Origin: CAWACC01 sp964390695
Lineage (GTDB): Bacteria > Chlamydiota > Chlamydiia > Chlamydiales > Parachlamydiaceae
DNA length: 12,477 nucleotides
Reading direction: 5' to 3'
Assembly (NCBI GenBank): GCA_964390695.1
Contig: CAYMKI010000095.1
Coordinates: 1-12,477 of the forward strand
The number at the start of each line of letters is the position of its first letter. Position 1 is the stretch's first letter. Positions 5,813 to 12,477 of the stretch are shown here, in pieces. Under the pieces are notes generated by a model. The model did no database searches, was not told the origin of the DNA, and saw only the letters and a program-made list of their open reading frames with translations. A program made the position numbers and the translations under genes.

Positions 5813-6892
5813 ATGTCTCAATCAGATCAGGAGCGGAAAAAAGCTCTAGAATCAGCCGTAAGTCATATTAAAAAACAATTTGGCGATGGCGCCATCATGT
5901 CCCTGGGCAAGCACTCTTCAGAGCGCGAAATCGGAATAATCAAAACCGGAGCTCTCTCTCTGGACTTAGCACTGGGTATTGGCGGTGTGCCAAGAGGGCG
6001 TATCGTTGAAATTTTCGGTCCGGAATCTTCAGGTAAATCAACCTTGGCCTTGCACATCGTGGCCAACGCCCAGCGCAACGGCGGCGTAGCGGCATATATC
6101 GATGCCGAACATGCTTTGGACCCAAGCTATGCGGCTAAAATCGGAGTCAATATTGACGATTTGCTGATTTCGCAGCCCGACTGCGGCGAAGAAGCCCTTA
6201 ACATCGCCGAAACATTGGCTCGTTCGAACGCTATCGACGTGATCGTAATCGACTCTGTAGCGGCTTTGGTGCCTAAATCCGAGCTAGAAGGAGAGATCGG
6301 CGATTCGTTCATCGGTTTGCAAGCACGCCTTATGTCCCAAGCTTTGCGTAAGCTGACAGCGGCGCTTGCAAAAAGCAACACCTGCGCAATTTTCATCAAC
6401 CAGATCCGCGAAAAGATCGGGGTGATGTATGGCAGCCCGGAGACGACTACGGGTGGACGCGCCCTTAAATTCTATGCTTCCGTGCGCCTGGACATCCGCC
6501 GGGTGGGCGGCATCAAAGGCATAGGCCCCGATGCAAATGCGGAAGTTGGCAACCGCGTGAAAGTTAAAGTCGTGAAGAATAAAATGGCGCCTCCTTTCCA
6601 AACGGGCGAATTCGATATCCTCTTTAACGAAGGCATTTCGCGTGCAGGCAGTGTCCTGGATATTGCTACGGATTTGGCTATCGTCGACAAAAAAGGTGCT
6701 TGGTATAGTTATAAGGGACAAAGACTAGGCCAAGGACGCGATGCTGTGCGGGAAGAGCTGAAGAAGAATGTGAAACTTCTCGAAGAGCTCGAAGGCCTTG
6801 TCGCGGCACAAGCCAAAGATAAGTCTTTGAAAAATCTCGGCAAACCCGGTTTGGCCGAGGCTGAGCTGCAAATCGAAGAAGCTACACTATAG
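5813..6892 (+). CDS. recA: RecA recombinase
   Basis: RecA forms filaments on single-stranded DNA and drives strand exchange in recombinational repair, using ATP. The 359-residue protein has all hallmarks: Walker A GPESSGKST (69-77), catalytic Glu in DAEHALD (Glu99), Walker B VIVIDS (143-148), loop L1 around EIGDSFIGLQ (161-170), the L2 region after NQIREKIGVMYGSPETTTGG (196-215), and a C-terminal domain ending in an acidic tail. The start is fixed by AAGGAG (5802-5807), 5 bases before ATG. It lies 34 bp after the repeat lipoprotein gene and could be read through from that operon or from a promoter inside it. No LexA-type SOS box was noticed; chlamydiae are generally thought to lack LexA. A hairpin terminator follows. 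From memory, C. trachomatis has ygfA between the CT648 homologue and recA; it is absent here. Confidence 0.98.
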   Translation: MSQSDQERKKALESAVSHIKKQFGDGAIMSLGKHSSEREIGIIKTGALSLDLALGIGGVPRGRIVEIFGPESSGKSTLALHIVANAQRNGGVAAYIDAEHALDPSYAAKIGVNIDDLLISQPDCGEEALNIAETLARSNAIDVIVIDSVAALVPKSELEGEIGDSFIGLQARLMSQALRKLTAALAKSNTCAIFINQIREKIGVMYGSPETTTGGRALKFYASVRLDIRRVGGIKGIGPDANAEVGNRVKVKVVKNKMAPPFQTGEFDILFNEGISRAGSVLDIATDLAIVDKKGAWYSYKGQRLGQGRDAVREELKKNVKLLEELEGLVAAQAKDKSLKNLGKPGLAEAELQIEEATL

Positions 6893-6902
6893 CCATTTTC
6901 CT

Positions 6903-6931
6903 GGGGCGCACACTTTGTGGCGCCTCATTTT
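6903..6931 (+). terminator. Intrinsic terminator of recA
   Basis: GGGGCGC (6903-6909), bulged A, CAC, loop TTT, GTG, GCGCCTC (6920-6926): a ten-pair stem with one G-T pair and one bulge, starting 11 bases after the recA stop and followed by ATTTTCT. It lies between convergent recA and the SRAP gene. The minus-strand side has no T run, so it serves mainly recA. Confidence 0.72.
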
Positions 6932-7594
6932 CTATATGACAGGCTGGATGCACTCCGGAGATTCGTTTTTCCACGAGTTAACCAAAGGAGAAACTTGATA
7001 TAGACGCATCTCATTTTGAGGATACGGCTGTATGATAGTATGAAGGATGTCCTCATCATGCACATCCAACCAGCGCCTTTCATCTTCTTTTTTTAATATG
7101 ACAGGCATGCGCTCATGCAGCTGATGCACCAGCGGATTGGCCTGCGTAGTCAAAATCGTAAATGTTTCCATGGAGATGCCCTGAGGATCTACCCATTGGT
7201 CCCATAAGCCGGCGAAAGAGAAAATAGAGCCTGATTTGAGGGCGATGCGAAAAGGTGTTTTGCCTTCAGGCGAGGATTTCCATTCAAAAAATCCATCCGC
7301 CGGAATCAAACAACGCTGCGACTTAAATAAAGGTTTGAAAGAGGGTTTTTCCAGTATAGTTTCTGCTCTGGCATTAATCATGGAATAAGCAGACTTCTTA
7401 TCCTTGCTCCAATGCGGGATCAATCCCCACACCATGGGTGTAATGATTTTGCCAGTTTTGGATTGTTTGATCGTCAGACAAGGTTGAGCGGGGGCAATGT
7501 TATACCGGGGCTTCCACTCCAAAACAGGCGTGGCCGTGCCATAGTGTTGCACTAGGGCGATCAGTTCAGCTGTCAAAGTAAAACGACCACACAT
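6932..7594 (-). CDS. yedK: SRAP-domain abasic-site DNA-protein crosslinking protein (YedK/HMCES family)
   Basis: SRAP proteins shield abasic sites in single-stranded DNA by forming a covalent thiazolidine bond with the N-terminal cysteine exposed after Met removal. This 220-residue protein is full length for the bacterial family. It has catalytic Cys2 (MCGRF), Asn32 in PRYNIAPAQ, Asn74 in INARAE, Glu104 in GFFEW and His160 in LHERMPVI, i.e. the complete active site, with His160 at the same number as in E. coli YedK. The start at 7594 is set by chemistry: Cys must be residue 2. The same frame is open upstream to an ATG at 7693, but that 33-residue extension would bury the cysteine. The ribosome binding site is weak (GAG about 10 bases upstream). 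It is convergent with recA; both deal with damaged single-stranded DNA. Confidence 0.93.
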   Translation of the reverse strand: MCGRFTLTAELIALVQHYGTATPVLEWKPRYNIAPAQPCLTIKQSKTGKIITPMVWGLIPHWSKDKKSAYSMINARAETILEKPSFKPLFKSQRCLIPADGFFEWKSSPEGKTPFRIALKSGSIFSFAGLWDQWVDPQGISMETFTILTTQANPLVHQLHERMPVILKKEDERRWLDVHDEDILHTIIQPYPQNEMRLYQVSPLVNSWKNESPECIQPVI

Positions 7595-7762
7595 AATAGA
7601 AAACTCATTGAAGGCAGTTTGTGTGCTTATGCATACGCTTGCCTTTCTTGATTTATGATGAGTACATTTTACGCGATGTGCTATTTTTCTCATAATCTTA
7701 AGTTGACCCTGAAAAGGTTTAAATTACTTTCTTGCAGTTTAAATCCCCTCTGTGAGCTCCGT

Positions 7763-7780
7763 GGTTCTTAATTAAGACCC
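7763..7780. repeat. Near-perfect 18-bp palindrome, possible operator
   Basis: The core TCTTAATTAAGA (7766-7777) is a perfect 12-bp palindrome. GG before and CC after extend it to 18 bp with one mismatched pair. It ends immediately before a consensus TTGACA (7781-7786). Symmetry without a loop suggests a dimeric protein-binding site rather than an RNA hairpin. Confidence 0.4.
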
Positions 7781-7843
7781 TTGACAGTGCTGAATAGTTA
7801 CAGATTTGGATTACGATTTGACCTAATTGATGAGCTAATAAAC

Positions 7844-7861
7844 TAAAACTTGCGAGTTTTA
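7844..7861. repeat. 7-bp inverted repeat overlapping the type III operon -35 box
   Basis: TAAAACT (7844-7850), TGCG, AGTTTTA (7855-7861): perfect seven-base arms with a four-base centre. The repeat covers the -35 hexamer of the promoter at 7850-7878, so a bound regulator would block or assist RNA polymerase there. As an RNA hairpin it is AT-rich and has no gene to terminate on this strand. Confidence 0.45.
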
Positions 7862-7878
7862 TCATTGCATGTTACGAT
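7850..7878 (+). promoter_or_regulatory. Candidate sigma-70/sigma-66-type promoter of the type III secretion operon
   Basis: TTGCGA (7850-7855, 4 of 6) is followed by 17 bases and TACGAT (7873-7878, 4 of 6). A start near 7885 leaves a leader of about 27 bases to the sctJ ATG at 7912. Confidence 0.5.
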
Positions 7879-7911
7879 CTACTACAAAAGAGCAAACTAA
7901 GAGACGACCTT

Positions 7912-8910
7912 ATGCTAACAAAAAGCCAGACAAGAAATTACTATTCGTTAATGCGCTTAATATTTTCCTTCCTGCTGTTTTCGTTGTGTGTTCCTTTATT
8001 GACCAGCTGTGAATCTAAAAAAACCATTGTCAATGGCTTGGAAGAGAAAGATGCGAATGAGATCCTCGTTTATCTTTCCGACAAAGGCATATCCGCCGAA
8101 AAAACTCCAGAGGCTGCGGGCGGTGGAGGAGGAGCAAAAATTGTCCTTTATCACATCGACGTCTCCGCAGATCAAGCGACGGAAGCTATGGCTTTGCTCA
8201 ATCAGGCGGGCCTGCCAAGGCGAAAAATACAGAACCTATTGAATATATTTTCAGGGTCAGGTTTGGTGCCATCGGATCTGGAACAAAAAATACGCTATGA
8301 AGCTGGCTTGGCGGAACAAGTGGCCAGCACCATCCGAAAAATTGACGGTGTTCTGGATGCAGACGTACAATTATCTTTTCCTCGCGAAGATCCCCTTAAT
8401 CCGGGCCAATACAAAGGCAAAATCACCGCTTCGGTATTTGTAAAACACAATGGCATCTTAGATGATCCAAACAGCCATTTAATCACCAAGATTAAACGCC
8501 TTGTAGCTGCTAGCGTAACAGGTTTGAATTATGATGATGTCACTGTCATTCCTGTGAGAGCCAATGTGCAGGAATCTACGACTTCTGCTTATGGAGGAGA
8601 GGCCGAGAGCGAAAAGCACTATGTCAATGTGTGGACTTTAGTTATTGCTCAAGAGTCTTTGCTGAAATTCCGCATCATCTTCTTTTCTTTTTTGACCCTG
8701 ATTTTTGGTCTGCTGCTGATATTGGTATGGATACTTTGGAAGGTATGGCCTGTTTTAAAGCATTATGGCGGCATTAAGGAACTGTTCCATCTACATCCGA
8801 TAAAATTAGAGCCTCATACAGAAGAAGCTGCAGAAGAAGGCAAAGAATCCTCTAAAAAGGCATCTGATAGTGCAGATGAGGAGGCAGATAAGGATATAGA
8901 CGTTACCTAA
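7912..8910 (+). CDS. sctJ: Type III secretion inner-membrane ring lipoprotein SctJ
   Basis: SctJ (YscJ/PrgK family, related to flagellar FliF) forms the inner ring of the injectisome basal body. The signal peptide ends in L-L-T-S-C with Cys33. Periplasmic ring-building domain 1 (about 38-90) starts with NGLEEKDANEILVYL, and domain 2 (about 120-215) carries SDLEQKIRYEAGLAEQVAST and the typical DGVLDADVQLSFP (145-157). A C-terminal transmembrane helix (253-280) follows, then a charged Glu/Lys tail (300-332) in the cytoplasm. At 332 residues it is longer than YscJ (about 244) because of this tail, as I recall for chlamydial SctJ. A run of five Gly (70-74) sits in the first domain. The start at 7912 has only a weak ribosome binding site; ATG 7951 (residue 14) gives an equally good signal peptide. 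It is first in the operon. Confidence 0.93.
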   Translation: MLTKSQTRNYYSLMRLIFSFLLFSLCVPLLTSCESKKTIVNGLEEKDANEILVYLSDKGISAEKTPEAAGGGGGAKIVLYHIDVSADQATEAMALLNQAGLPRRKIQNLLNIFSGSGLVPSDLEQKIRYEAGLAEQVASTIRKIDGVLDADVQLSFPREDPLNPGQYKGKITASVFVKHNGILDDPNSHLITKIKRLVAASVTGLNYDDVTVIPVRANVQESTTSAYGGEAESEKHYVNVWTLVIAQESLLKFRIIFFSFLTLIFGLLLILVWILWKVWPVLKHYGGIKELFHLHPIKLEPHTEEAAEEGKESSKKASDSADEEADKDIDVT

Positions 8911-8931
8911 CTGCAGCCACCATAGGACCGC

Positions 8932-9792
8932 ATGGATACTAAAAAAGCCATATTACTTAAAGTTTTGTTGAATCGATACGGCAAAGGATCGCCTCAAATT
9001 GCCTTGAAGGCTTTGCCCGAAGATATTAGTCAGCAGATATCCCAGATATCTCTCCATGCTGCTGATCCAAAGCCCCTCTTTGAATTTCCGCAAGCGACAT
9101 TGCATAGGATCCATTATTCGTGGATTTTACCTCATGTGAAAAACTTGCCGCACGAAATTCAGATAGCTGTGATAGGTTGTCTTTCCAAATATCAGCAAAG
9201 CCGTTTAAAGAATTTACTGAATATAACTGCGGAATATGAGCCACTCTCGTTTTTGATTTCCAGCTATATCTTGAATGTTTTTTATAAAAAAATCAAAGGC
9301 ATAGAAGCTGTGCTTCCTCTAGACTATTTGCCCGAAACCCCATTTACTTCTTTGGGGGGATGGGAAAAAAAAGATCTGGTGGAACTGGTTGAATTTTTGG
9401 GCATTCATGATTTATCTGAAGATATGCGGCACATCGTAGATAAAAAAATATTGAAAAATGCCTACAACTGCTTATCGCCGAAAGAACAGCAGTATCTAAA
9501 AATCTGCATGCACCTAAAGGAAAAAGTCTCCTCCCCAACGCTTGGGCTAGATAAATGGAATGGGGATGGAGATAAATTAAAAGCCGTTTTACAGACCCGA
9601 GGACTGATCCGCTTAGGAAAAGCATTGTCCGGTATTTCTCCTGACTTCGTTTGGCACTTGACTCACATTTTAGATACAGGTCGCGGTCAAGCCTTGTTGA
9701 AATATTATTCAAAAACAGCTCTCCCGGGCATTACGGCGGCTTTGTCTCAGCAGGTTGTAAATATAATGAATTTTCTTAAAACTAAAGAGTAA
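8932..9792 (+). CDS. Type III secretion protein in the SctK position, with FliG-like features
   Basis: The gene lies between sctJ and sctL, the place of sctK in Ysc-type operons and of fliG in fliF-fliG-fliH flagellar operons. The 286-residue product has no signal peptide and no membrane helix, is mostly helical, and is presumably a cytoplasmic sorting-platform component linking the SctJ ring to SctL. The end (about 223-283), with L-x-x-ALSGIS and later LP...VVNIMNFL, resembles the FliG C-terminal domain (L-x-x-AL-x-G-x-S ... I-x-x-x-x-L). Residues 51-54 are EFPQ, followed by LPHEIQIAVIGCL (72-84), which recalls the EHPQ motif and following helix of the FliG middle domain. This is by-eye similarity only. 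A good ribosome binding site (AGGA, 8924-8927) precedes ATG. From memory, C. trachomatis CT560 holds the same position. Confidence 0.72.
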   Translation: MDTKKAILLKVLLNRYGKGSPQIALKALPEDISQQISQISLHAADPKPLFEFPQATLHRIHYSWILPHVKNLPHEIQIAVIGCLSKYQQSRLKNLLNITAEYEPLSFLISSYILNVFYKKIKGIEAVLPLDYLPETPFTSLGGWEKKDLVELVEFLGIHDLSEDMRHIVDKKILKNAYNCLSPKEQQYLKICMHLKEKVSSPTLGLDKWNGDGDKLKAVLQTRGLIRLGKALSGISPDFVWHLTHILDTGRGQALLKYYSKTALPGITAALSQQVVNIMNFLKTKE

Positions 9793-9795
9793 ATC

Positions 9796-10449
9796 GTGAC
9801 TAAGAAATTTTTTTCACTTATAAGCAATGGCACCCTCAAACTAGCTCCAAAAGCAAAAGTCATTCCTCAAGCAGAAATTGAGTTTATGCTCGAGGGACAC
9901 GAAGTGCTTGAAAAAATAAAAAAAGATGCCGAAGATTACAGGCTGCAGGTAGCTAAAGAATGCGAAGCCCTGAAAGAGCAGGCGCAGAAAGAGGGCTTTC
10001 AGGAGGGATTCAAACAATGGGCAGCGCAAACAGCATTGCTTGAACATGAAATTATCAAAGTACGCGGCGAATTGGAGAAATTTTTAGTGCCCGTAGCACT
10101 GAAAGCAGCCAAAAAAATTGTGGGCAGAGAGATGGAACTTTCCGATGATGCCATTGTAGATATCGTTTCCAATACATTGAAGTCCGTGGCCCAGCATAAG
10201 AAAATTAGCATCTACGTCAATAAAAAAGACCTTGACTCCCTCGAAAGAAACCGAGGCCGCCTGAAGGAGATCTTCGAAACCTTGGAAGTGTTGTCCTTAC
10301 GCGAACGCAATGATATATCACCAGGGGGCTGCATCGTGGAAACCGAGGGAGGGATTATCAACGCTCAGCTGGAAAACCAATGGCGGATTTTAGAAAGCGC
10401 CCTTGAAAAGCTAGTTAAGAAAAAAAATATTGAACACCCTCAAACCTAG
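9796..10449 (+). CDS. sctL: Type III secretion stator / ATPase regulator SctL
   Basis: SctL (YscL/FliH family) dimers link the ATPase SctN to the sorting platform and restrain its activity in the cytoplasm. The 217-residue protein has an N-terminal segment (1-30), a long charged coiled coil (about 35-95) containing EAQKEGFQEGFKQW-type Gly-spaced helix packing (near 65-75), then the conserved C-terminal FliH/SctL domain with ALKAAKKIVGREMELSDDAI (101-120) and NDISPGGCIVETEGGIINAQL (172-192). The start is GTG at 9796, three bases after the previous stop, with AAAGAG (9784-9789) as ribosome binding site. No ATG lies near, and the N-terminal KFFSLI agrees with chlamydial SctL as I recall it. It is translationally close-coupled to both neighbours. 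Confidence 0.92.
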   Translation: MTKKFFSLISNGTLKLAPKAKVIPQAEIEFMLEGHEVLEKIKKDAEDYRLQVAKECEALKEQAQKEGFQEGFKQWAAQTALLEHEIIKVRGELEKFLVPVALKAAKKIVGREMELSDDAIVDIVSNTLKSVAQHKKISIYVNKKDLDSLERNRGRLKEIFETLEVLSLRERNDISPGGCIVETEGGIINAQLENQWRILESALEKLVKKKNIEHPQT

Positions 10450-10461
10450 AGGCTATGGCTT

Positions 10462-11316
10462 ATGACCTCCAGATTGTATAACTGGCGTTTTTGGATGATG
10501 ATTTTTGCCTGCGTCGGCATTTTCTGGCTGCCTGTGGAAAAACTCTATCCGCAATCAGGTCCTAGAACCACCACGAGCGTAAGGACTACTCCTGAAGCTA
10601 ATGCGCAAACAGGAGTTCCTGTATTGGGTCCTTTGGAGGCTTCGAGAACACCCTCATTGATCACTCAAGCCGTGGCTTTGACTTTGATGTCCTTGCTGCC
10701 CTTCATCATTATGATTTTGACTTCTTTTATGAAGATAGTCATTGTCCTTTCCCTCTTGCGAAATGCTTTAGGTGTGCAGCAAGCGCCGCCGAACCAGATT
10801 CTTAACGGCGTGGCCTTTATGCTCAGCTTATTCATCATGTATCCTACGGTGTTGAAAATGTACGATGCCGCAGAGACTGTGATCACGCAGACCAAGGCGC
10901 CGGATTCAATCCTCTCCCCTCAATCTTCGCAATATGTGATCGAAGTGGCCGATAAAGCTAAGGAACCTTTGAGAGAATTTTTGAAGAAAAATTCCAACGT
11001 AAAGCATCAAGCCTTGTTTTATCGCATTGCCTTTAGGATTTTACCGGAAAACTATCGTCCTGAACTCAAACCGGACGATTTCATGATAGTGGTGCCTGCC
11101 TACATTACCAGCCAACTTAAAGAAGCTTTTGAAATCGGCGTGCTGATATATATACCATTTTTCGTCATCGATCTTGTCACCTCCAACGTGCTTTTGGCCA
11201 TGGGGATGATGATGCTTTCGCCGGTCACGATTTCTATGCCTTTGAAATTGTTTTTGCTGGTCATGATGGATGGTTGGACATTATTGATAGATGGTTTAGT
11301 GTCAACATTCCGTTAA
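10462..11316 (+). CDS. sctR: Type III secretion export-gate protein SctR
   Basis: SctR (YscR/FliP family) pentamers form the core of the export gate with SctS and SctT. The 284-residue protein contains the hallmark RNALGVQQAPPNQILNG (100-116), four hydrophobic segments (about 70-98, 112-134, 222-252, 258-280) and a loop region about 140-205. It has an additional N-terminal hydrophobic helix (8-25) followed by a Pro/Thr/Ser-rich linker (27-66), which is absent from YscR (about 217 residues) but resembles the cleaved signal peptide of FliP. A similar extension occurs, as I recall, in other chlamydial SctR proteins. AGAGG (10448-10452) lies 9 bases before ATG, overlapping the sctL stop codon. 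Confidence 0.96.
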   Translation: MTSRLYNWRFWMMIFACVGIFWLPVEKLYPQSGPRTTTSVRTTPEANAQTGVPVLGPLEASRTPSLITQAVALTLMSLLPFIIMILTSFMKIVIVLSLLRNALGVQQAPPNQILNGVAFMLSLFIMYPTVLKMYDAAETVITQTKAPDSILSPQSSQYVIEVADKAKEPLREFLKKNSNVKHQALFYRIAFRILPENYRPELKPDDFMIVVPAYITSQLKEAFEIGVLIYIPFFVIDLVTSNVLLAMGMMMLSPVTISMPLKLFLLVMMDGWTLLIDGLVSTFR

Positions 11317-11344
11317 GAGGATTGCTTAAAAAGCGAGAGTTTAT

Positions 11345-11620
11345 ATGTTTCAAACACAAGTTATACAGTTGGCTTATCAGGGGCTTTTGCTCATATTGAT
11401 CCTATCGGCTCCGCCCATCTTGATCAGCATGTTTTTTGGGATCCTCGTTGCCATATTTCAAGCTGCCACCCAGATTCAAGAGCAGACTTTGTCTTTTACG
11501 ATCAAGCTGGTGGCGGTTACCTTGACTCTCATGCTTACCGGAGGGTGGCTGGGTGCTCAGATCATGCAATTTGCGTCCAATATATTTTTGCATTTTCCTC
11601 AATGGAGTGTGCCCACCTAA
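11345..11620 (+). CDS. sctS: Type III secretion export-gate protein SctS
   Basis: SctS (YscS/FliQ family) is a two-helix membrane protein that wraps the SctR5-SctT1 core of the gate. The 91-residue length is standard. Two hydrophobic helices (about 13-38 and 52-82) flank the family motif FQAATQIQEQTLSF (38-51), and the first contains the conserved AP-P pair (22-24). A 28-bp gap follows sctR; the ribosome binding site is weak (GAGAG about 8 bases upstream). Confidence 0.96.
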   Translation: MFQTQVIQLAYQGLLLILILSAPPILISMFFGILVAIFQAATQIQEQTLSFTIKLVAVTLTLMLTGGWLGAQIMQFASNIFLHFPQWSVPT

Positions 11621-11637
11621 ATATTTGGGGATAAGTT

Positions 11638-12474
11638 ATGGGCCAAGATTATGTATATCTTTTTTTGAATTCCGCTTTTTATGTGAAGAATCCCGCAGCT
11701 CCTTTGACGCTGCTGTTCTTATTTATGGGGCGCATATTGCCGATCATCGCCCTCGCCCCATTTTTTGGGGCCAGAGTGCTCCCGCATCCTGTCAAGGTGA
11801 CTTTTGCGATTTGCCTGTATGTGATTTTTTTACCTCAGCTATTGACTACCACATCGAAGCCTTTAGAGTTTGATTGGATGCTCATTTTGTATTTTTTTAA
11901 AGAGTTATTTGTGGGTTTTTCCATAGGGTTTATGATCAGTGTACCCTTTACGATTGTACAGAATGCCGGGATTATCATCGACCACCAGCGAGGAGGAGCG
12001 AGTTTGATGGTCAACGATCCCACCATACAAAACCAGTCATCTCCTTTGGGTACCCTATTTAATTTTGTGCTCATCTATATTTTTTTTAGCATTAATGGCC
12101 CCTTCTATCTGATCGATGCTTTGGTGACTTCCTATGAGATTATTCCACCCGATGCTTTTTTGGGTTCCAATTTCTTTGTGAGAGAGTCTAATTTTTGGTC
12201 GACGCAAATCAATTTACTCAACAAGGTCATGGTGGTTTCCATCCAAATTGCCACCCCTGCTTTACTGGCTATCTTGATGACCGATGTGTTTTTAGGCATA
12301 GCCAACCGGTTAGCTCCGCAGGTCCAGATCACCTTTTTGGGTATGCCTCTGAAGTCCTTGTTAGCCTTAGCTGTAGTTTTTTTAGGCTGGAAGCTATTTG
12401 GAGAAGAGTTGTCTAAACAATGTTATGAATGGTTAAATACCACCAAAAACCTCATCTCCTTCTTTAAGCAATAG
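11638..12474 (+). CDS. sctT: Type III secretion export-gate protein SctT
   Basis: SctT (YscT/FliR family) is the single-copy subunit that completes the export gate and contacts SctU. The 278-residue protein has about six hydrophobic segments. It shows family signatures at FMGRILPIIALAPFFGARVLP (29-49) and IIIDHQRGGASLMVNDPTIQ (112-131), where Asp-x-x-Arg-Gly and Asn-Asp-Pro are typical of SctT/FliR. GGGGA (11627-11631) precedes ATG by 6 bases and the gap from sctS is 17 bp. The stop codon is at 12472-12474, three bases before the window ends, so the protein is complete; whether sctU or another gene follows cannot be seen. Confidence 0.96.
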   Translation: MGQDYVYLFLNSAFYVKNPAAPLTLLFLFMGRILPIIALAPFFGARVLPHPVKVTFAICLYVIFLPQLLTTTSKPLEFDWMLILYFFKELFVGFSIGFMISVPFTIVQNAGIIIDHQRGGASLMVNDPTIQNQSSPLGTLFNFVLIYIFFSINGPFYLIDALVTSYEIIPPDAFLGSNFFVRESNFWSTQINLLNKVMVVSIQIATPALLAILMTDVFLGIANRLAPQVQITFLGMPLKSLLALAVVFLGWKLFGEELSKQCYEWLNTTKNLISFFKQ

Positions 12475-12477
12475 AGC

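Larger units (their letters stand above)
7595..7911. other. Divergent intergenic region between SRAP gene and type III secretion operon
   Basis: This 317-bp region is AT-rich and has no convincing gene. It must hold the minus-strand promoter of the SRAP gene (no clear hexamers seen) and the plus-strand promoter of the type III operon. It contains two inverted repeats (7763-7780 and 7844-7861), an isolated perfect TTGACA at 7781-7786 with no good -10 at normal spacing, and a better promoter at 7850-7878. Confidence 0.6.

Noticed and set aside
6284..6721. 145-codon open frame on the minus strand inside recA
   Set aside because: Shadow frame of a well-conserved gene; no ribosome binding site and no recognisable domain.
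7595..7693. 33-residue N-terminal extension of the SRAP protein
   Set aside because: The catalytic cysteine must be residue 2; an upstream start would inactivate the enzyme.
11553..11873. 106-codon plus-strand frame across the sctS-sctT junction
   Set aside because: It overlaps two certain genes in another frame and lacks family features.
1..12477. CRISPR array, tRNA or rRNA genes, prophage or toxin-antitoxin module
   Set aside because: I saw no regularly spaced repeats, no RNA gene signatures and no phage or toxin genes. The YwqK-type repeats alone do not make a toxin-antitoxin pair.

Overview
The window looks like a piece of chromosome from a chlamydia, most likely an environmental (Parachlamydia/Waddlia-type) member of the phylum. 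Two gene blocks support this. One is a PilM-like gene, a small membrane-protein gene, a repeat lipoprotein gene and recA, which from memory matches the C. trachomatis CT646-CT647-CT648-recA neighbourhood. The other is a type III secretion block in the chlamydial order sctJ - unnamed gene - sctL - sctR - sctS - sctT (compare CT559-CT564). Base composition is moderate, with no sign of a plasmid or prophage. The species call is inference.

Layout. Positions 1-943 (minus strand) hold a small lipoprotein gene and the first 243 codons of a secreted, probably beta-barrel outer-membrane protein that runs off the left edge. Positions 944-1280 are a divergent control region. Inside it is a 123-bp palindromic element (1114-1236) with 16-bp perfect terminal inverted repeats, flanked exactly by a 9-bp target duplication: a MITE-like insertion. 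Positions 1281-1967 encode a PmtA-like, SAM-dependent phospholipid N-methyltransferase. Positions 2147-5778 are a tight three-gene operon: a PilM-PilN (GspL-like) fusion, a PilO (GspM-like) protein and a lipoprotein with YwqK/MORN-type repeats. recA follows (5813-6892), ending in a hairpin terminator and facing a convergent SRAP (YedK/HMCES) gene (6932-7594). Positions 7595-7911 are a second divergent control region with two inverted repeats and a good sigma-70/sigma-66-type promoter. From 7912 to 12474 runs one compact type III secretion operon.

How the genes work together. The sctJ-to-sctT operon encodes the inner-membrane ring lipoprotein (SctJ), a cytoplasmic protein in the sorting-platform position, the stator/ATPase regulator SctL, and the export-gate proteins SctR, SctS and SctT. 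The 2147-5778 operon has the architecture of the inner-membrane alignment complex of type IV pili and type II secretion, and could supply the platform for a type II-like secretion machine. RecA and the SRAP protein handle damaged DNA.

The most notable observations are the precise MITE insertion in a 5' leader, the PilM-N/PilO platform beside recA, a FliG-like reading of the gene between sctJ and sctL, and an inverted repeat placed on the -35 box of the type III operon promoter.
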